From: Halomonas sp. TA22
GTDB taxonomy: Bacteria > Pseudomonadota > Gammaproteobacteria > Pseudomonadales > Halomonadaceae
Assembly (NCBI RefSeq): GCF_013009075.1
Contig: NZ_CP053108.1
Coordinates: 2,356,001-2,420,000 of the forward strand
Direction: 5' to 3'
DNA length: 64,000 nucleotides
Shown here piece by piece: positions 8,482-18,645 of the stretch. Position numbers and translations under genes: made by a program. Under the pieces are notes generated by a model. The model saw only the letters and a program-made list of their open reading frames with translations. It did not search any database and was not told where the DNA came from. The number at the start of each line of letters is the position of its first letter. The stretch's first letter is position 1.

Positions 8482-8994
8482 ATGTCGACTTCACTACCCT
8501 CCAAGGAGGAGGGAGCACCCCGCTCGCCCCTCCTGAACCTGCTGATCCTGGTGACGCTGGCGACCATGGTGGTGGCGCTCTGGTACCTGGCCGATTACTA
8601 CCTGCGCGGCAGTAGCCAGGAGGTGACCTGGTTTCCTCCCAGTTCCTCCTGCGACTTGCACCAGGCGCCTTGCGAAGCAGCGCTAGGCCTGCAGGCGCGC
8701 CTCTCCCTGTCGCTCGAGGGGGAGCTGAGCCCCTTGGCGATACTGCCGATGGAGGTTCGTCTGAGCGGAGTACATGCCGATGCAGTCACGGTCGAGCTGG
8801 TGGGGCGTAACATGAGCATGGGCATCAACCGCTTTCCGCTGGAGGCGCTTGGTAATGGTATCTTCCGGGGAGAAGGGCAGATCGGCATCTGCACGGAGGA
8901 GAGCATGCCCTGGCGGGCCCAGGTGATCATCGAGACGCCGGCCGGGCGCAAGGGGAGCTGGTTCGATTTCGAGGTGAAAAGGAGTGCGGCATGA
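8482..8994 (+). CDS. Membrane-anchored protein encoded with SCO1, function unknown
   Basis: 170 residues: a short cytoplasmic N-terminus, one membrane helix (LLNLLILVTLATMVVALWYLADYY, about 17-40) and a periplasmic beta-rich domain with three Cys (SSCDLHQAPCEAAL and GICTEESMPW). Its layout resembles FixH/YtkA-type proteins that help copper delivery, but sequence support is weak. Its stop overlaps the SCO1 start (ATGA), so a role with SCO1 in cytochrome oxidase CuA assembly is a reasonable inference. I chose the ATG at 8482; the frame opens at 8362 but that part lacks a helix or good ribosome site. Confidence 0.65.
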   Translation: MSTSLPSKEEGAPRSPLLNLLILVTLATMVVALWYLADYYLRGSSQEVTWFPPSSSCDLHQAPCEAALGLQARLSLSLEGELSPLAILPMEVRLSGVHADAVTVELVGRNMSMGINRFPLEALGNGIFRGEGQIGICTEESMPWRAQVIIETPAGRKGSWFDFEVKRSAA

Positions 8995-9590
8995 TGGGAC
9001 AGAAACGCTGGCTGGGGCTGGGAGCGGTACTGGTGGTGGGCATTGCCATCGCGTTATGGAGTTTGATGCAGCAGCGGACAGGCGCCAGTAATGGAGAGCC
9101 GCGTGGGGGCGACATTGCGCTTGCCTCCACTCAGGGTAACTTCTCCCTGGCGCAGCTCGAGGAGGATCAACTCGCGGTGCTGTTCTTTGGCTACACCTAC
9201 TGCCCGGACGTCTGTCCGATGACCCTGGCGGTGGTGCGTCAGGCAATGCAGCGCATGGAGAGCGAACTCACCGAGCGGGTCGTGCCGCTGCTTGTGACTG
9301 TCGACCCTGCACGCGACAGCCTGGAGCGGCTGGAGGAGTATGTGGGCTTCTTCGGCGAATCGTTCATCGGTCTACGCGGCAGCGAGGCGCAGCTCGAAGA
9401 TGTGACCGAGCGCTACGGCGTCTTCTGGCGCAAGGTCGACATGCAGGACTCCGCCATGGAGTACACCGTCGATCATAGCTCGTCGATGTATCTGGTCGAC
9501 CGGCACGGCACGATCCGTCAACGAGTCCTCTACTCGCCCACGCCCCATGCGCTGATCACGGCGCTGGAGCATGAACTCGAGGCAGGGTGA
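8991..9590 (+). CDS. SCO1/SenC/PrrC-family copper chaperone/thiol reductase
   Basis: 199 residues with an N-terminal membrane anchor and a thioredoxin-like domain. The copper-binding CxxxC is in FFGYTYCPDVCPMTL, and the conserved His in YTVDHSSSMYLVD. LLVTVDPARDS and a YGVFWRKV segment are also family features. SCO proteins deliver copper to the CuA site of cytochrome c oxidase at the periplasmic face. GGAG lies 7 bases upstream; two ATG codons (8991 and 8994) are possible. It ends tail-to-tail with the depolymerase-like gene. Confidence 0.93.
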   Translation: MMGQKRWLGLGAVLVVGIAIALWSLMQQRTGASNGEPRGGDIALASTQGNFSLAQLEEDQLAVLFFGYTYCPDVCPMTLAVVRQAMQRMESELTERVVPLLVTVDPARDSLERLEEYVGFFGESFIGLRGSEAQLEDVTERYGVFWRKVDMQDSAMEYTVDHSSSMYLVDRHGTIRQRVLYSPTPHALITALEHELEAG

Positions 9591-9593
9591 GGC

Positions 9594-10637
9594 TCACTCG
9601 CGCGGCGCATCATCCGGCTTGATCAGTTCCTCGACCATGGCCGCGATGGCGTTGACCTGACGCCCCTGGCGGGTGTCGTGGGTCGGGCTCGGCTGCCAGG
9701 TACTCTCCTCGAAGCCCCACCAGTCCCAGCAGGCCTGTGGGTTGGGCAGGCTCGGCGCCGCCTGGGGGTAGAGTACCACCAGCCGGTTGCTCTCGGCCCA
9801 CTCGTTGAGGCCGCTGTGACGCACGAAGCTCGTGTCGATCTGCTCATGGCTCATGTTGCAGCCATGCAGCGCGACCACCAGCCCGCAAGACTCCCCCGTT
9901 TCGCATGCCTGGGGAACATAGAGATAGCCCTGCTCATCGAAGGCTCGCCCTGTATGGAAGGCGCTCTGGTCGAACGACTTGAGGCTAGCCTCCGAGGCTG
10001 GCTCGGGAGCGTCGAGATCACCATATAGCCAGTTCAAGGCCTTGCCGGCGCCATCGAGATCGCAGGCCAGCAAGTGAGGGCTGCCCCCCCGCTGGCAGTC
10101 GGCCAGATCGGTGATATGGGTAAGCCCCGTGCCGCCCACTGGCCAGCCATGCGCCACATCCGATGTGTGCTCGACGCGTAACTGTTCGGGGCTTGCCAGC
10201 CACTCCCGATACTGCTCCGCCAGCAGCTCGCCAAGCTCGGGCGCTACCACCTCATCGGCTTGGCCGTGCCAAAGATAGACGCGCTGACGGGCCAGATCAT
10301 CGCGATTGCCCACCAGCCCCTCGGCCAGGTAGCGGTCGTGGCGATTCAAGAGCTCGGGTACGCTGGGTAGCCCCAGGCGCGTCCCCATGCACTGACCGAG
10401 CGCTAGGCGCAGGCTGCCTTGTGCGCAACCCCAAGGGCCCGCGGCAAATGCCGCAAGCCCGCTGAAGCGCTCGGGAAAGGCGGTGGCAAGCTGGGTCGCC
10501 ATGTACCCCCCCGAGGAGACCCCCATCACGCTGATGGCATCGCGATCGATAGCGAGTGACGGCAGGTCGGGCGCCTCTTGGGCCACTGCCGTGCCGCCAA
10601 GGCCGAGCGCAAGCAGCATGGCGGTGGTGCGCGCCAT
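9594..10637 (-). CDS. Secreted PHB depolymerase-like esterase
   Basis: 347 residues. A signal peptide (MARTTAMLLALGLGGTAVAQ) is followed directly by a lipase box GVSSGGYMATQ, then the acid site LWHGQADEVV and the His site DVAHGWPVGG. A second segment VVALHGCNMSHEQID supplies the oxyanion region. This unusual order, with the Ser near the N-terminus and the HGC motif near the C-terminus, is that of the periplasmic PHB depolymerase family (Rhodospirillum rubrum PhaZ1 type). It probably cleaves short poly- or oligo-hydroxyalkanoates outside the inner membrane. The ATG at 10637 is preferred; an in-frame TTG at 10652 would lie inside the FKBP gene. Confidence 0.8.
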   Translation of the reverse strand: MARTTAMLLALGLGGTAVAQEAPDLPSLAIDRDAISVMGVSSGGYMATQLATAFPERFSGLAAFAAGPWGCAQGSLRLALGQCMGTRLGLPSVPELLNRHDRYLAEGLVGNRDDLARQRVYLWHGQADEVVAPELGELLAEQYREWLASPEQLRVEHTSDVAHGWPVGGTGLTHITDLADCQRGGSPHLLACDLDGAGKALNWLYGDLDAPEPASEASLKSFDQSAFHTGRAFDEQGYLYVPQACETGESCGLVVALHGCNMSHEQIDTSFVRHSGLNEWAESNRLVVLYPQAAPSLPNPQACWDWWGFEESTWQPSPTHDTRQGRQVNAIAAMVEELIKPDDAPRE

Positions 10638-10641
10638 GCGT

Positions 10642-11328
10642 TTAGTCTTCAATGTCGAGCAACTCTACCTTGAAGATCAGCGTTTCGTTGGGGCCAATGG
10701 GGCCGCCGGTACCTGCCGGGCCGTAGGCGATATCGGAGGGCAGATAGATCATCCAGGCATCGCCGACGCTCATCAGCTGCAGTGCCTCCTGCCAGCCTTC
10801 GATCACCTGGTTGACCCGGAAGCTGACCGGTTCGCCACGCTGGTAGGAGCTGTCGAACACGGTGCCGTCGAGGAGCATGCCCTCGTAGTGCACCTCGACG
10901 CTGTCCTGCGGGCCGGGGCTTGCGCCGTCACCCGATTCCAGCACTTCGTACTGCAGGCCCGATTCGGTTACTTCGACCTCGTCGCGCTCGGCATTCTCGG
11001 CAAGGAACGCCTCACCCTCCGCGAGGTTGGCTGAAGCGATATGCTGGGAGGCGGCTTCTCGTTCGGCCATCGCCTGTTGCTGGAAACGGGTCAGCGCTTC
11101 CGCCATCTCCTGCTCGCTCATGGCCAGCTCGCCGTCGGCGTAGACATCCTCGATCGCCTGGGTGAAGGCCTCGATATCCAGATCGCTGACATCCTGTGCC
11201 AGGCTCTGGCCAAGGGTCACCCCCAGGCTGTAGCTGAGCTTGCCCTGCTCGCTTTCCGGCGCGGCCAGCGCAAAGGGGGCGGAAACCAGGAGAGTGCCGA
11301 ATGCCGCTGCGGTCACCAGTGTTTTCAT
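10642..11328 (-). CDS. FKBP-type peptidyl-prolyl isomerase (FkpA/FklB/Mip type)
   Basis: 228 residues: signal peptide (about 1-22), N-terminal dimerisation domain (SYSLGVTLGQSL through about 100), long helix, then an FKBP domain from about 120. Seen: VEVHYEGMLLDGTVFDSSYQRG, VIEGWQEALQLMSVGD and LPSDIAYGP, all FKBP active-site elements. It acts as a periplasmic proline isomerase and chaperone. GAGGAC precedes the ATG at 11328. It lies downstream of teaC on the same strand, 103 bases away, and 4 bases upstream of the PHB depolymerase-like gene. Confidence 0.92.
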   Translation of the reverse strand: MKTLVTAAAFGTLLVSAPFALAAPESEQGKLSYSLGVTLGQSLAQDVSDLDIEAFTQAIEDVYADGELAMSEQEMAEALTRFQQQAMAEREAASQHIASANLAEGEAFLAENAERDEVEVTESGLQYEVLESGDGASPGPQDSVEVHYEGMLLDGTVFDSSYQRGEPVSFRVNQVIEGWQEALQLMSVGDAWMIYLPSDIAYGPAGTGGPIGPNETLIFKVELLDIED

Positions 11329-11431
11329 GAAACGTCCTCAGTCGATGTATACCGTTCTCGGACTCTATCAGGACGCAATGGTTTCCGCACCCGGCAGACA
11401 TTGCTAACTGGGTGCAGGGCAGGCGAGTTCA

Positions 11432-12715
11432 TCAGCGGAAGGCCATGTCTCTCAAAAACAGGGCGATCTGCGGGAACATGATCAGCAGTGCCGCCGCCAG
11501 CACCAGCATGAACACGAAGGGTGGCGTGCCGCGAATCACCTCCCAGTAGGGCCGTCGGAAGATGGCGATGGCGGTGAAGATGTCGCACCCGAAGGGTGGC
11601 GTCGCCGAGCCGATGGCCACCTGCAGTGTGATCAGGATACCCACCAGCACGGGGTCGAGTCCCGAGGCGGCAATCGCCGGGGCAAAGATCGGCGTGAGCA
11701 CCAGGATTACCACGATCGGGTCGACGAACATGCAGGCCACGAAGAAGGCGATGGAGATCGCGATCAGCACGCCGACGGGGCCGGCCTCGTTGATGCCGAA
11801 GGTTTCGAGCACCGCCTGGGGGATCTGGGCAAAGGAGATGATCCACGAAAAGCCATTGCCCACGGCCACCAGGATGAAGACCACGGCGGTGATCAGCCCG
11901 GTCGACTTGGCGATGGTGTAAAACGCCGACGGCTTCATCGAGCGGAAGATCGCGAACTCCAGAATCACCGCATAGAGCACGCAGACCGCCGCAGCTTCGG
12001 TGGGGCTGAACACCCCGCCGTAGATCCCGCCGACGATGATCACCGGAAAGCCCAGCGGCCACAGCGCCTTCTGCACTGCCGAGAGGCGCTCGCCCCAGCT
12101 CGCCTTGGGTTCGGTGGGCACCTTCATTATCGTGGCGTAGAGGATGCAATAGGCCGAGAACATGAAAAGAATCAGCAGGCCGGGCCCGATGCCGGCGATG
12201 AACAGCTCGCCGATCGAGGTACCCGAGATGACCCCGTAGATGATCATGCCGATGCTTGGGGGAATCAGGAAGGCGATGTCGCTTGAGTTGATGATCAGCG
12301 CCAGCGTGAACGAGTCCTTGTAGCCCGCCTTGAGCATGCGCGGGCGCAGGGGCGAGCCGACCGCCACCACGGTGGCCTGGGTCGAGCCGGATACCGCGCC
12401 GAACAGCGTGCAGGAGGCGGCGGTGCTGACCGCGAGTCCGCCCTTGATATGCCCAACGAAGCTCATGACCATATTGATCAGCCGGCTGGCAGACTGGCCG
12501 CGGGTCATGATATCCGCCGCCAGGATGAACATCGGTACCGCGATCAGGGCATTGGGCCGAATACCGCCCATCATCTGCTGAATCAACGTCTCCATCTGGC
12601 CGGTGCCGCCAAAGGTCATGTAGAAACCTACGAAGGCGGCCGTGACCAGAGGAATCATCATCGGGAAGCCGAGCAGCAGCAGCACGATCATTATCGAAAT
12701 AATGATGGTTGTCAT
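11432..12715 (-). CDS. teaC: Ectoine TRAP transporter, large permease TeaC (DctM)
   Basis: 427 residues, highly hydrophobic, with the DctM-type arrangement of about 12 membrane segments. Seen: MIVLLLLGFPMMIPLVTAA at the N-terminus, PMFILAADIMTRG, SGSTQATVVAVG, FLIPPSIGMIIYGVISGTS and SATPPFGCDIFTA, all TRAP large-subunit motifs. It carries the substrate handed over by TeaA, driven by sodium. The ATG at 12715 has AGAGGAGAA upstream. It lies 28 bases after teaB and is the last gene of the transporter set. Confidence 0.88.
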   Translation of the reverse strand: MTTIIISIMIVLLLLGFPMMIPLVTAAFVGFYMTFGGTGQMETLIQQMMGGIRPNALIAVPMFILAADIMTRGQSASRLINMVMSFVGHIKGGLAVSTAASCTLFGAVSGSTQATVVAVGSPLRPRMLKAGYKDSFTLALIINSSDIAFLIPPSIGMIIYGVISGTSIGELFIAGIGPGLLILFMFSAYCILYATIMKVPTEPKASWGERLSAVQKALWPLGFPVIIVGGIYGGVFSPTEAAAVCVLYAVILEFAIFRSMKPSAFYTIAKSTGLITAVVFILVAVGNGFSWIISFAQIPQAVLETFGINEAGPVGVLIAISIAFFVACMFVDPIVVILVLTPIFAPAIAASGLDPVLVGILITLQVAIGSATPPFGCDIFTAIAIFRRPYWEVIRGTPPFVFMLVLAAALLIMFPQIALFLRDMAFR

Positions 12716-12743
12716 GATTGTTCTCCTCTCAGAGTGCTCAACT

Positions 12744-13316
12744 TCACGCTTCCTTATCCGTGTAGCTGTCCGTGACATGGGTGGAGAGATAAACCTCGGA
12801 AGAGGTGAGATTCTTGAGGCCTGTCAGTAAATATTGAATGCCGGTAACGGAAAAGCCGACCGGAACCCATAGGTACATCCACCACACGGGAATATTCAGG
12901 GAAGGCAATACCCGGCCTCGGCCATAAATGGTCTGGATATAACCGATGGAGTAGTAGCAGAGTGCGAACATGACCATGGCGGTGAACAGTGAAATCACGA
13001 TCATCAGCACGCGCCGCCCCCCCGTGGGCAGCATGTCATAAAAGGCCGACATGCGAATGTGCCGGCCATGGCGTGCCGCGTAACCGATACCGGCAAAGGT
13101 GATCATCACGATCAGGATGCGATTGACCTCCTCAGAGAAATGGAGGCTCTCACCGAATACGAAACGGCCGACGACATTGCTGACGGTATTGATTGCCATG
13201 AGAATCACGCCAAGTGCCAGAATCACGCCTTCGGCGCGGCTGATTCCAGTGTCGATCCAGCCGATGATGCCGGGCAGGGTCGAGCGGTATTGCGTTTCGG
13301 ACTCTTCGTCGTACAT
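12744..13316 (-). CDS. teaB: Ectoine TRAP transporter, small permease TeaB (DctQ)
   Basis: 190 residues with four membrane helices, typical for DctQ. Seen: [25 protein letters not shown], where the Arg-Phe and Glu residues are family-conserved, and [19 protein letters not shown] chose the ATG at 13316 because GGGAG lies 6 bases upstream; the ATG two codons earlier would touch the same site. It partners with TeaC in the membrane. A strong hairpin separates it from teaA, so it is probably expressed at a lower level than the binding protein. Confidence 0.87.
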   Translation of the reverse strand: MYDEESETQYRSTLPGIIGWIDTGISRAEGVILALGVILMAINTVSNVVGRFVFGESLHFSEEVNRILIVMITFAGIGYAARHGRHIRMSAFYDMLPTGGRRVLMIVISLFTAMVMFALCYYSIGYIQTIYGRGRVLPSLNIPVWWMYLWVPVGFSVTGIQYLLTGLKNLTSSEVYLSTHVTDSYTDKEA

Positions 13317-13440
13317 GGGCATCTCCCTGAGACCTTCCCTACTCCTTGCTTGAGGATTACGCATAACGGCGTTGGAAAGCCAGGATTCCTTCAACGTTGA
13401 TAAGAGTGGGCTCTCGGGGCGGAGGAGAGCTGCGGTAATG

Positions 13441-13469
13441 AAAAGAGGGTAGCCCTGCGGCTACCCTCT
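13441..13469 (-). terminator. Hairpin between teaA and teaB (partial terminator)
   Basis: An 11-bp perfect stem (13444-13454 with 13459-13469), 4-nt loop, followed on the minus strand by TTTTC. It lies 29 bases after the teaA stop. Because teaB and teaC belong to the same system, it probably attenuates rather than ends transcription, giving excess binding protein over permease. Confidence 0.7.
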
Positions 13470-13497
13470 GATCGGCCCTGCATCGTTGTGCGGGCGC

Positions 13498-14511
13498 TTA
13501 GTTGGAGACGTCTTCCAGGTCCGTCTTGAACTGCTCGAGCAGCTCGGCACCGCGATCGCCGGTCATCTCGATGAAGCGCTCCTCGACCTGCGGGGCGCGC
13601 TCACGGAACGCCTGGATCTCATCCTCGTCGAGACGCGTCACGGTCACTTCATCGGAGGCTTCCTGAATCTGCTCCAGTGACTGGTCGGCAAGCCCCGAGA
13701 TGTGCTCGAGAATGTGCTCGTAGGCCGCTTCCGAAGCGTCACGCACCAGCTGCTGGTCCTCCTCGTCCAGTCCTTCGAAGAAGTCCTGGTTGGCCATCAT
13801 GGCAGTGGTGAACCAGCCATGACCGGTGAAGATCAGATGGGGGGAGACTTCATAGAGCCCGCCGGACTCGATCCAGAAGATCGGATTCTCCTGGCCCTGG
13901 ATCACGTTGGTCTGCAGGCCGCCGTAGACTTCGCCCCACGGCAGCGGCGTGGGCGTCGCTCCGAAGGCGCGATAGGTCTCCGAAAGCAGCGGGTTGGTCA
14001 TGGTGCGGATATTCTTGCCGCGCAGCTCGTCCGGGGTGCGGATCGGCTCATCAAGGGTAATGACCATCTCGCCTTCCGGATACATCTTGAGCAGCTCCAG
14101 CCCCTGTTCGGCATAGAGCTCAGGGAACGTCTCGTTGATCGCGGTGCTGGTGTTGAAGAACTCGATGACGGTCTCTTCATCGGTCGGCAGCAGGTAAGGA
14201 ATAAAGAAAATCTGCGCTTCGGGGATCAGCGCGCCGGTAAAGCCGGGAGATTGGTTGACGAACTGCAGGATGCCGGCCTGGGTCTGCTCCATGATGTCAT
14301 CGGATTCGCCAAGCTCGCCGAAGCGATAGACTTGTACGGTATGGTCGGAATTCTCCTCCACATACTCCTTGAACTTCATTGCGAAGACATCCTGGACATC
14401 GCCCTCGAACTCCTCATGGGCATAACGCCAAGTGTCGGAGTATACGGCCGCCGACATGCCGAGCAATAGTGCGCCAATACTGGCCGAAGTCAGTAAATTA
14501 CGTACCTTCAT
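13498..14511 (-). CDS. teaA: Ectoine/5-hydroxyectoine-binding periplasmic protein TeaA (DctP)
   Basis: 337 residues: signal peptide (MKVRNLLTSASIGALLLGMS..., cut about 25) and a DctP-type binding protein. Segments WRYAHEEFEGDVQDVFA, HTVQVYRFGELGESDDIMEQ, LPWGEVYGGLQTNVIQGQEN and FWIESGGLYEVSPHL closely match what I recall of Halomonas elongata TeaA, including the N-terminal Glu that binds ectoine. TeaABC takes up and recovers compatible solutes at high salt. AGGGGAA precedes the ATG. A TACAAT hexamer in the 99-base upstream region on the minus strand may be part of its promoter. No teaD-like Usp gene directly follows teaC here. Confidence 0.92.
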   Translation of the reverse strand: MKVRNLLTSASIGALLLGMSAAVYSDTWRYAHEEFEGDVQDVFAMKFKEYVEENSDHTVQVYRFGELGESDDIMEQTQAGILQFVNQSPGFTGALIPEAQIFFIPYLLPTDEETVIEFFNTSTAINETFPELYAEQGLELLKMYPEGEMVITLDEPIRTPDELRGKNIRTMTNPLLSETYRAFGATPTPLPWGEVYGGLQTNVIQGQENPIFWIESGGLYEVSPHLIFTGHGWFTTAMMANQDFFEGLDEEDQQLVRDASEAAYEHILEHISGLADQSLEQIQEASDEVTVTRLDEDEIQAFRERAPQVEERFIEMTGDRGAELLEQFKTDLEDVSN

Positions 14512-14610
14512 TATTATGTTCCCCTAGCAGGTTGAACCAGCAAAAAGGTATCCATGCTGGCATTGTACTGATAAAAAATACGCACTTATGCTTTCAGGCT
14601 AGCGTGGGGA

Positions 14611-15132
14611 TTAGTGACGGTCAAGGCGCGTTTCCAAGGTTTTCAGTGCCCAAAGATGCGTTTTTTTCTGCTTGGGTAGCCACTGTGCCAAGCGCTCGGC
14701 AAGCGTGGGATCCTGCGCTTCCAGGCAGCGAATGCCTTGCCCGGCTTCGCTCAAGCGTTGCAGCTGATAAAGGGTTTCTCGCTCGCAGAGCAGCTCGGCG
14801 CGCTTGAGTGCGGCCCGTAACTCGGCGAGCGATGCAGAGTGTTGGGCAGATGCCTTCAGTTGGCGGCGTCGCTGACGCAGCGGCTGGGTCATCTGGGTCT
14901 GCCAGCGGCGCACCTCGCCAAGCGCGACCTCGACCCCTTTGGCAGGTGTGAGGCCGTGCAGCTGCAGCCAGCAGATCCACAAAAGTTCACAGACATCGCC
15001 CCCCGCCTCATCCTGCAGATGAAGACAGGCATCAGCCACGCCTTCGCGCCCATAGAATGCAAGCGCATGCTCCCATAGCGGTCGTGCCTTGAGAGAAGCC
15101 CGCATCCTCTCGCACAATTGGGTAGAATCCAT
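14611..15132 (-). CDS. TIGR02444/DUF2390 family protein
   Basis: 173 residues, no signal peptide or membrane segment. The pattern LWEHALAFYGREGVADACLHLQDEAGGDVCELLWICWL is the signature of the TIGR02444 (DUF2390) family of gammaproteobacterial proteins of unknown function, commonly found beside the ABC-F gene yheS, as here. The C-terminal part is basic and helical. It is divergent from yheS with 63 bases between starts. It lies upstream of teaA on the same strand, separated by 99 bases. Confidence 0.75.
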   Translation of the reverse strand: MDSTQLCERMRASLKARPLWEHALAFYGREGVADACLHLQDEAGGDVCELLWICWLQLHGLTPAKGVEVALGEVRRWQTQMTQPLRQRRRQLKASAQHSASLAELRAALKRAELLCERETLYQLQRLSEAGQGIRCLEAQDPTLAERLAQWLPKQKKTHLWALKTLETRLDRH

Positions 15133-15195
15133 GGCGCGTCTCGCTGTCGTCCTGCCGTGCGTCAGGTCACCATCATTTTATCACTGGAGTCGGGC

Positions 15196-17145
<1,950 letters not shown>

Positions 17146-17148
17146 GGG

Positions 17149-17586
17149 CTAGCTCTCAAGCAGGAAGGTCACCGGTCCGTCGTTGATCAGTTCGACCCGC
17201 ATGTCGGCGCCGTACTCGCCGCTGTCGACGCGGGGCCAGGCGGACTCGGCACTCTCCACCAAGTAGTTGAACAGGCGCTTGCCCGCTTCGGGGGGCGCTG
17301 CGCTGGAAAAGCTCGGTCGCAACCCCTTGCCGGTATCGGCAACCAAGGTGAACTGCGAGACCAGCAGCAGATCGCCACGCGCCTGCTGCAGGTTGAGGTT
17401 CATCTTGCCCTCGATATCGCTGAAGACCCGATAGTTCAGCAACTTGTACAGCAATCTGTCGGCTTGCTGCCGATCATCGTTGCGCTCCACACCGATCAGG
17501 GCAAGCAGGCCATGATCGATGGAGGCGATGCGCCGGCCATGGACATCGACGCTGGCACGCCTGACGCGTTGGATGAGCGCTTTCAT
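17149..17586 (-). CDS. dtd: D-aminoacyl-tRNA deacylase
   Basis: 145 residues, the usual length. The enzyme hydrolyses D-amino acids wrongly attached to tRNA. Seen: [15 protein letters not shown] at the N-terminus, [21 protein letters not shown] with the catalytic SQFTL element, and [15 protein letters not shown] with the Gly-cisPro-type region at the C-terminus. The ATG at 17586 is preceded by GAGGAG. It converges on yheS with 3 bases between stops. A 36-bp inverted repeat sits 18 bases upstream of the start. Confidence 0.96.
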   Translation of the reverse strand: MKALIQRVRRASVDVHGRRIASIDHGLLALIGVERNDDRQQADRLLYKLLNYRVFSDIEGKMNLNLQQARGDLLLVSQFTLVADTGKGLRPSFSSAAPPEAGKRLFNYLVESAESAWPRVDSGEYGADMRVELINDGPVTFLLES

Positions 17587-17603
17587 GATGACTCCTCGCT
17601 CGC

Positions 17604-17639
17604 CATACTGATACATTAGGTAATTAGTGTATCAGTATG
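17604..17639. repeat. Perfect 12-bp inverted repeat upstream of dtd (possible operator)
   Basis: CATACTGATACA (17604-17615), 12-base spacer, TGTATCAGTATG (17628-17639). It lies between the Usp stop and the dtd start. No T-tract follows on either strand, and the long dyad with a 12-bp gap is more like a dimeric regulator site than a terminator. I cannot name the regulator. Confidence 0.55.
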
Positions 17640-17664
17640 ACACAGGCCGACCGCAGGAGACACG

Positions 17665-18510
17665 TCACCAGGCGCGGCACACCATGATGTCGCAGTGGGG
17701 CTCGGCAAGCAGCTGTTCGGTGAGGTGACTCTGTCGTCCCAGCTGGCCGCGGCTGCCCATCGACAGCAGATCCGGCGGTTGGCGCCTGAGGCGATTCATC
17801 AGCACCTCGAGCGGATCGCCCTGCTCGAGTTCGAGCTGCAGGTCGGGCACATCCTCGAGTTCGGCCATGATCTGCTCCACTTCACGCTCCAATTGCTGGC
17901 GCAGACGCGCCACTTCGCGATCGCGCCAGCGTGCATAGTCGCTGTTCGAGCCGAGCTCACGTTCGCCGGGAACGTTCCAGGCATGCAGCAGCGTCAGCGA
18001 GGCCTCGGGATAGCGCTTGAGTGTTTCGCGCAGGGTGTGGCGACAGGCCAGGGAGAAGTCAATCGGCACCAGGATGTTCTGCCACTCCTGGGTCGCCAGG
18101 TGGCTGACCGAGAGTACCGGACAGGGCGCGCTACGCAGCACGCGGGCAAGCGTGGTGCCACTCACCAGATCGGGCTGACCGCGCTTGCGGTGCGTGCCGA
18201 GAATGATCATGTCCACCGAGCGGTCGTGCGCCTCGCGGATGATCTCGGCATAGGGCGAGCCGGCAACGATCTGGATCAGCGTGCTGGGCTCGACGAGGGC
18301 ATAATCCTCGCGCAGATCGGTCATCGTGCGCTGGATCTCCTCTACCAGTAACGGCTCCAGATCGCGTAGCGCCTGGCGTGGCAGATGAGGATCGAGAACA
18401 TGGAGGATGTCGAGACGCGCACCGCTCTCATTGGCCAGGCGAATGGCGCGAGCGAAGGCGGAGCGATTCTCGGCGGAGAGGTCACAGGCGAACAGTAGCG
18501 TCTGAGTCAT
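17665..18510 (-). CDS. Tandem universal stress protein (two Usp domains)
   Basis: 281 residues made of two Usp domains (about 1-140 and 142-281), like E. coli UspE. Domain 1 has TLLFACDLSAENRSAFARA and IILGTHRKRGQPDLVSGTTLARVL with a near-complete nucleotide-binding G-x2-G-x9-G-S/T pattern. Domain 2 begins NILVPIDFSLACRHTL and ends LLSMGSRGQLGR... and lacks the full G-x9-G(S/T) element, so only domain 1 is likely to bind ATP. The role is a general stress one. It is not next to teaC, so it is not placed like H. elongata teaD. No strong ribosome site is seen. Confidence 0.85.
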   Translation of the reverse strand: MTQTLLFACDLSAENRSAFARAIRLANESGARLDILHVLDPHLPRQALRDLEPLLVEEIQRTMTDLREDYALVEPSTLIQIVAGSPYAEIIREAHDRSVDMIILGTHRKRGQPDLVSGTTLARVLRSAPCPVLSVSHLATQEWQNILVPIDFSLACRHTLRETLKRYPEASLTLLHAWNVPGERELGSNSDYARWRDREVARLRQQLEREVEQIMAELEDVPDLQLELEQGDPLEVLMNRLRRQPPDLLSMGSRGQLGRQSHLTEQLLAEPHCDIMVCRAW

Positions 18511-18645
18511 GGTGTGTTCCGTTTCTCAGTTGGCTTGGCGCGCAAGCCTGGCTCGACAGACGGTCACTCCTCAGCATGGCGCCACTCTTCACGCTTCGCA
18601 AGTCACGGGTGCAACTCGGCTGGTTCGGTGCCCCTCATGACTCTC

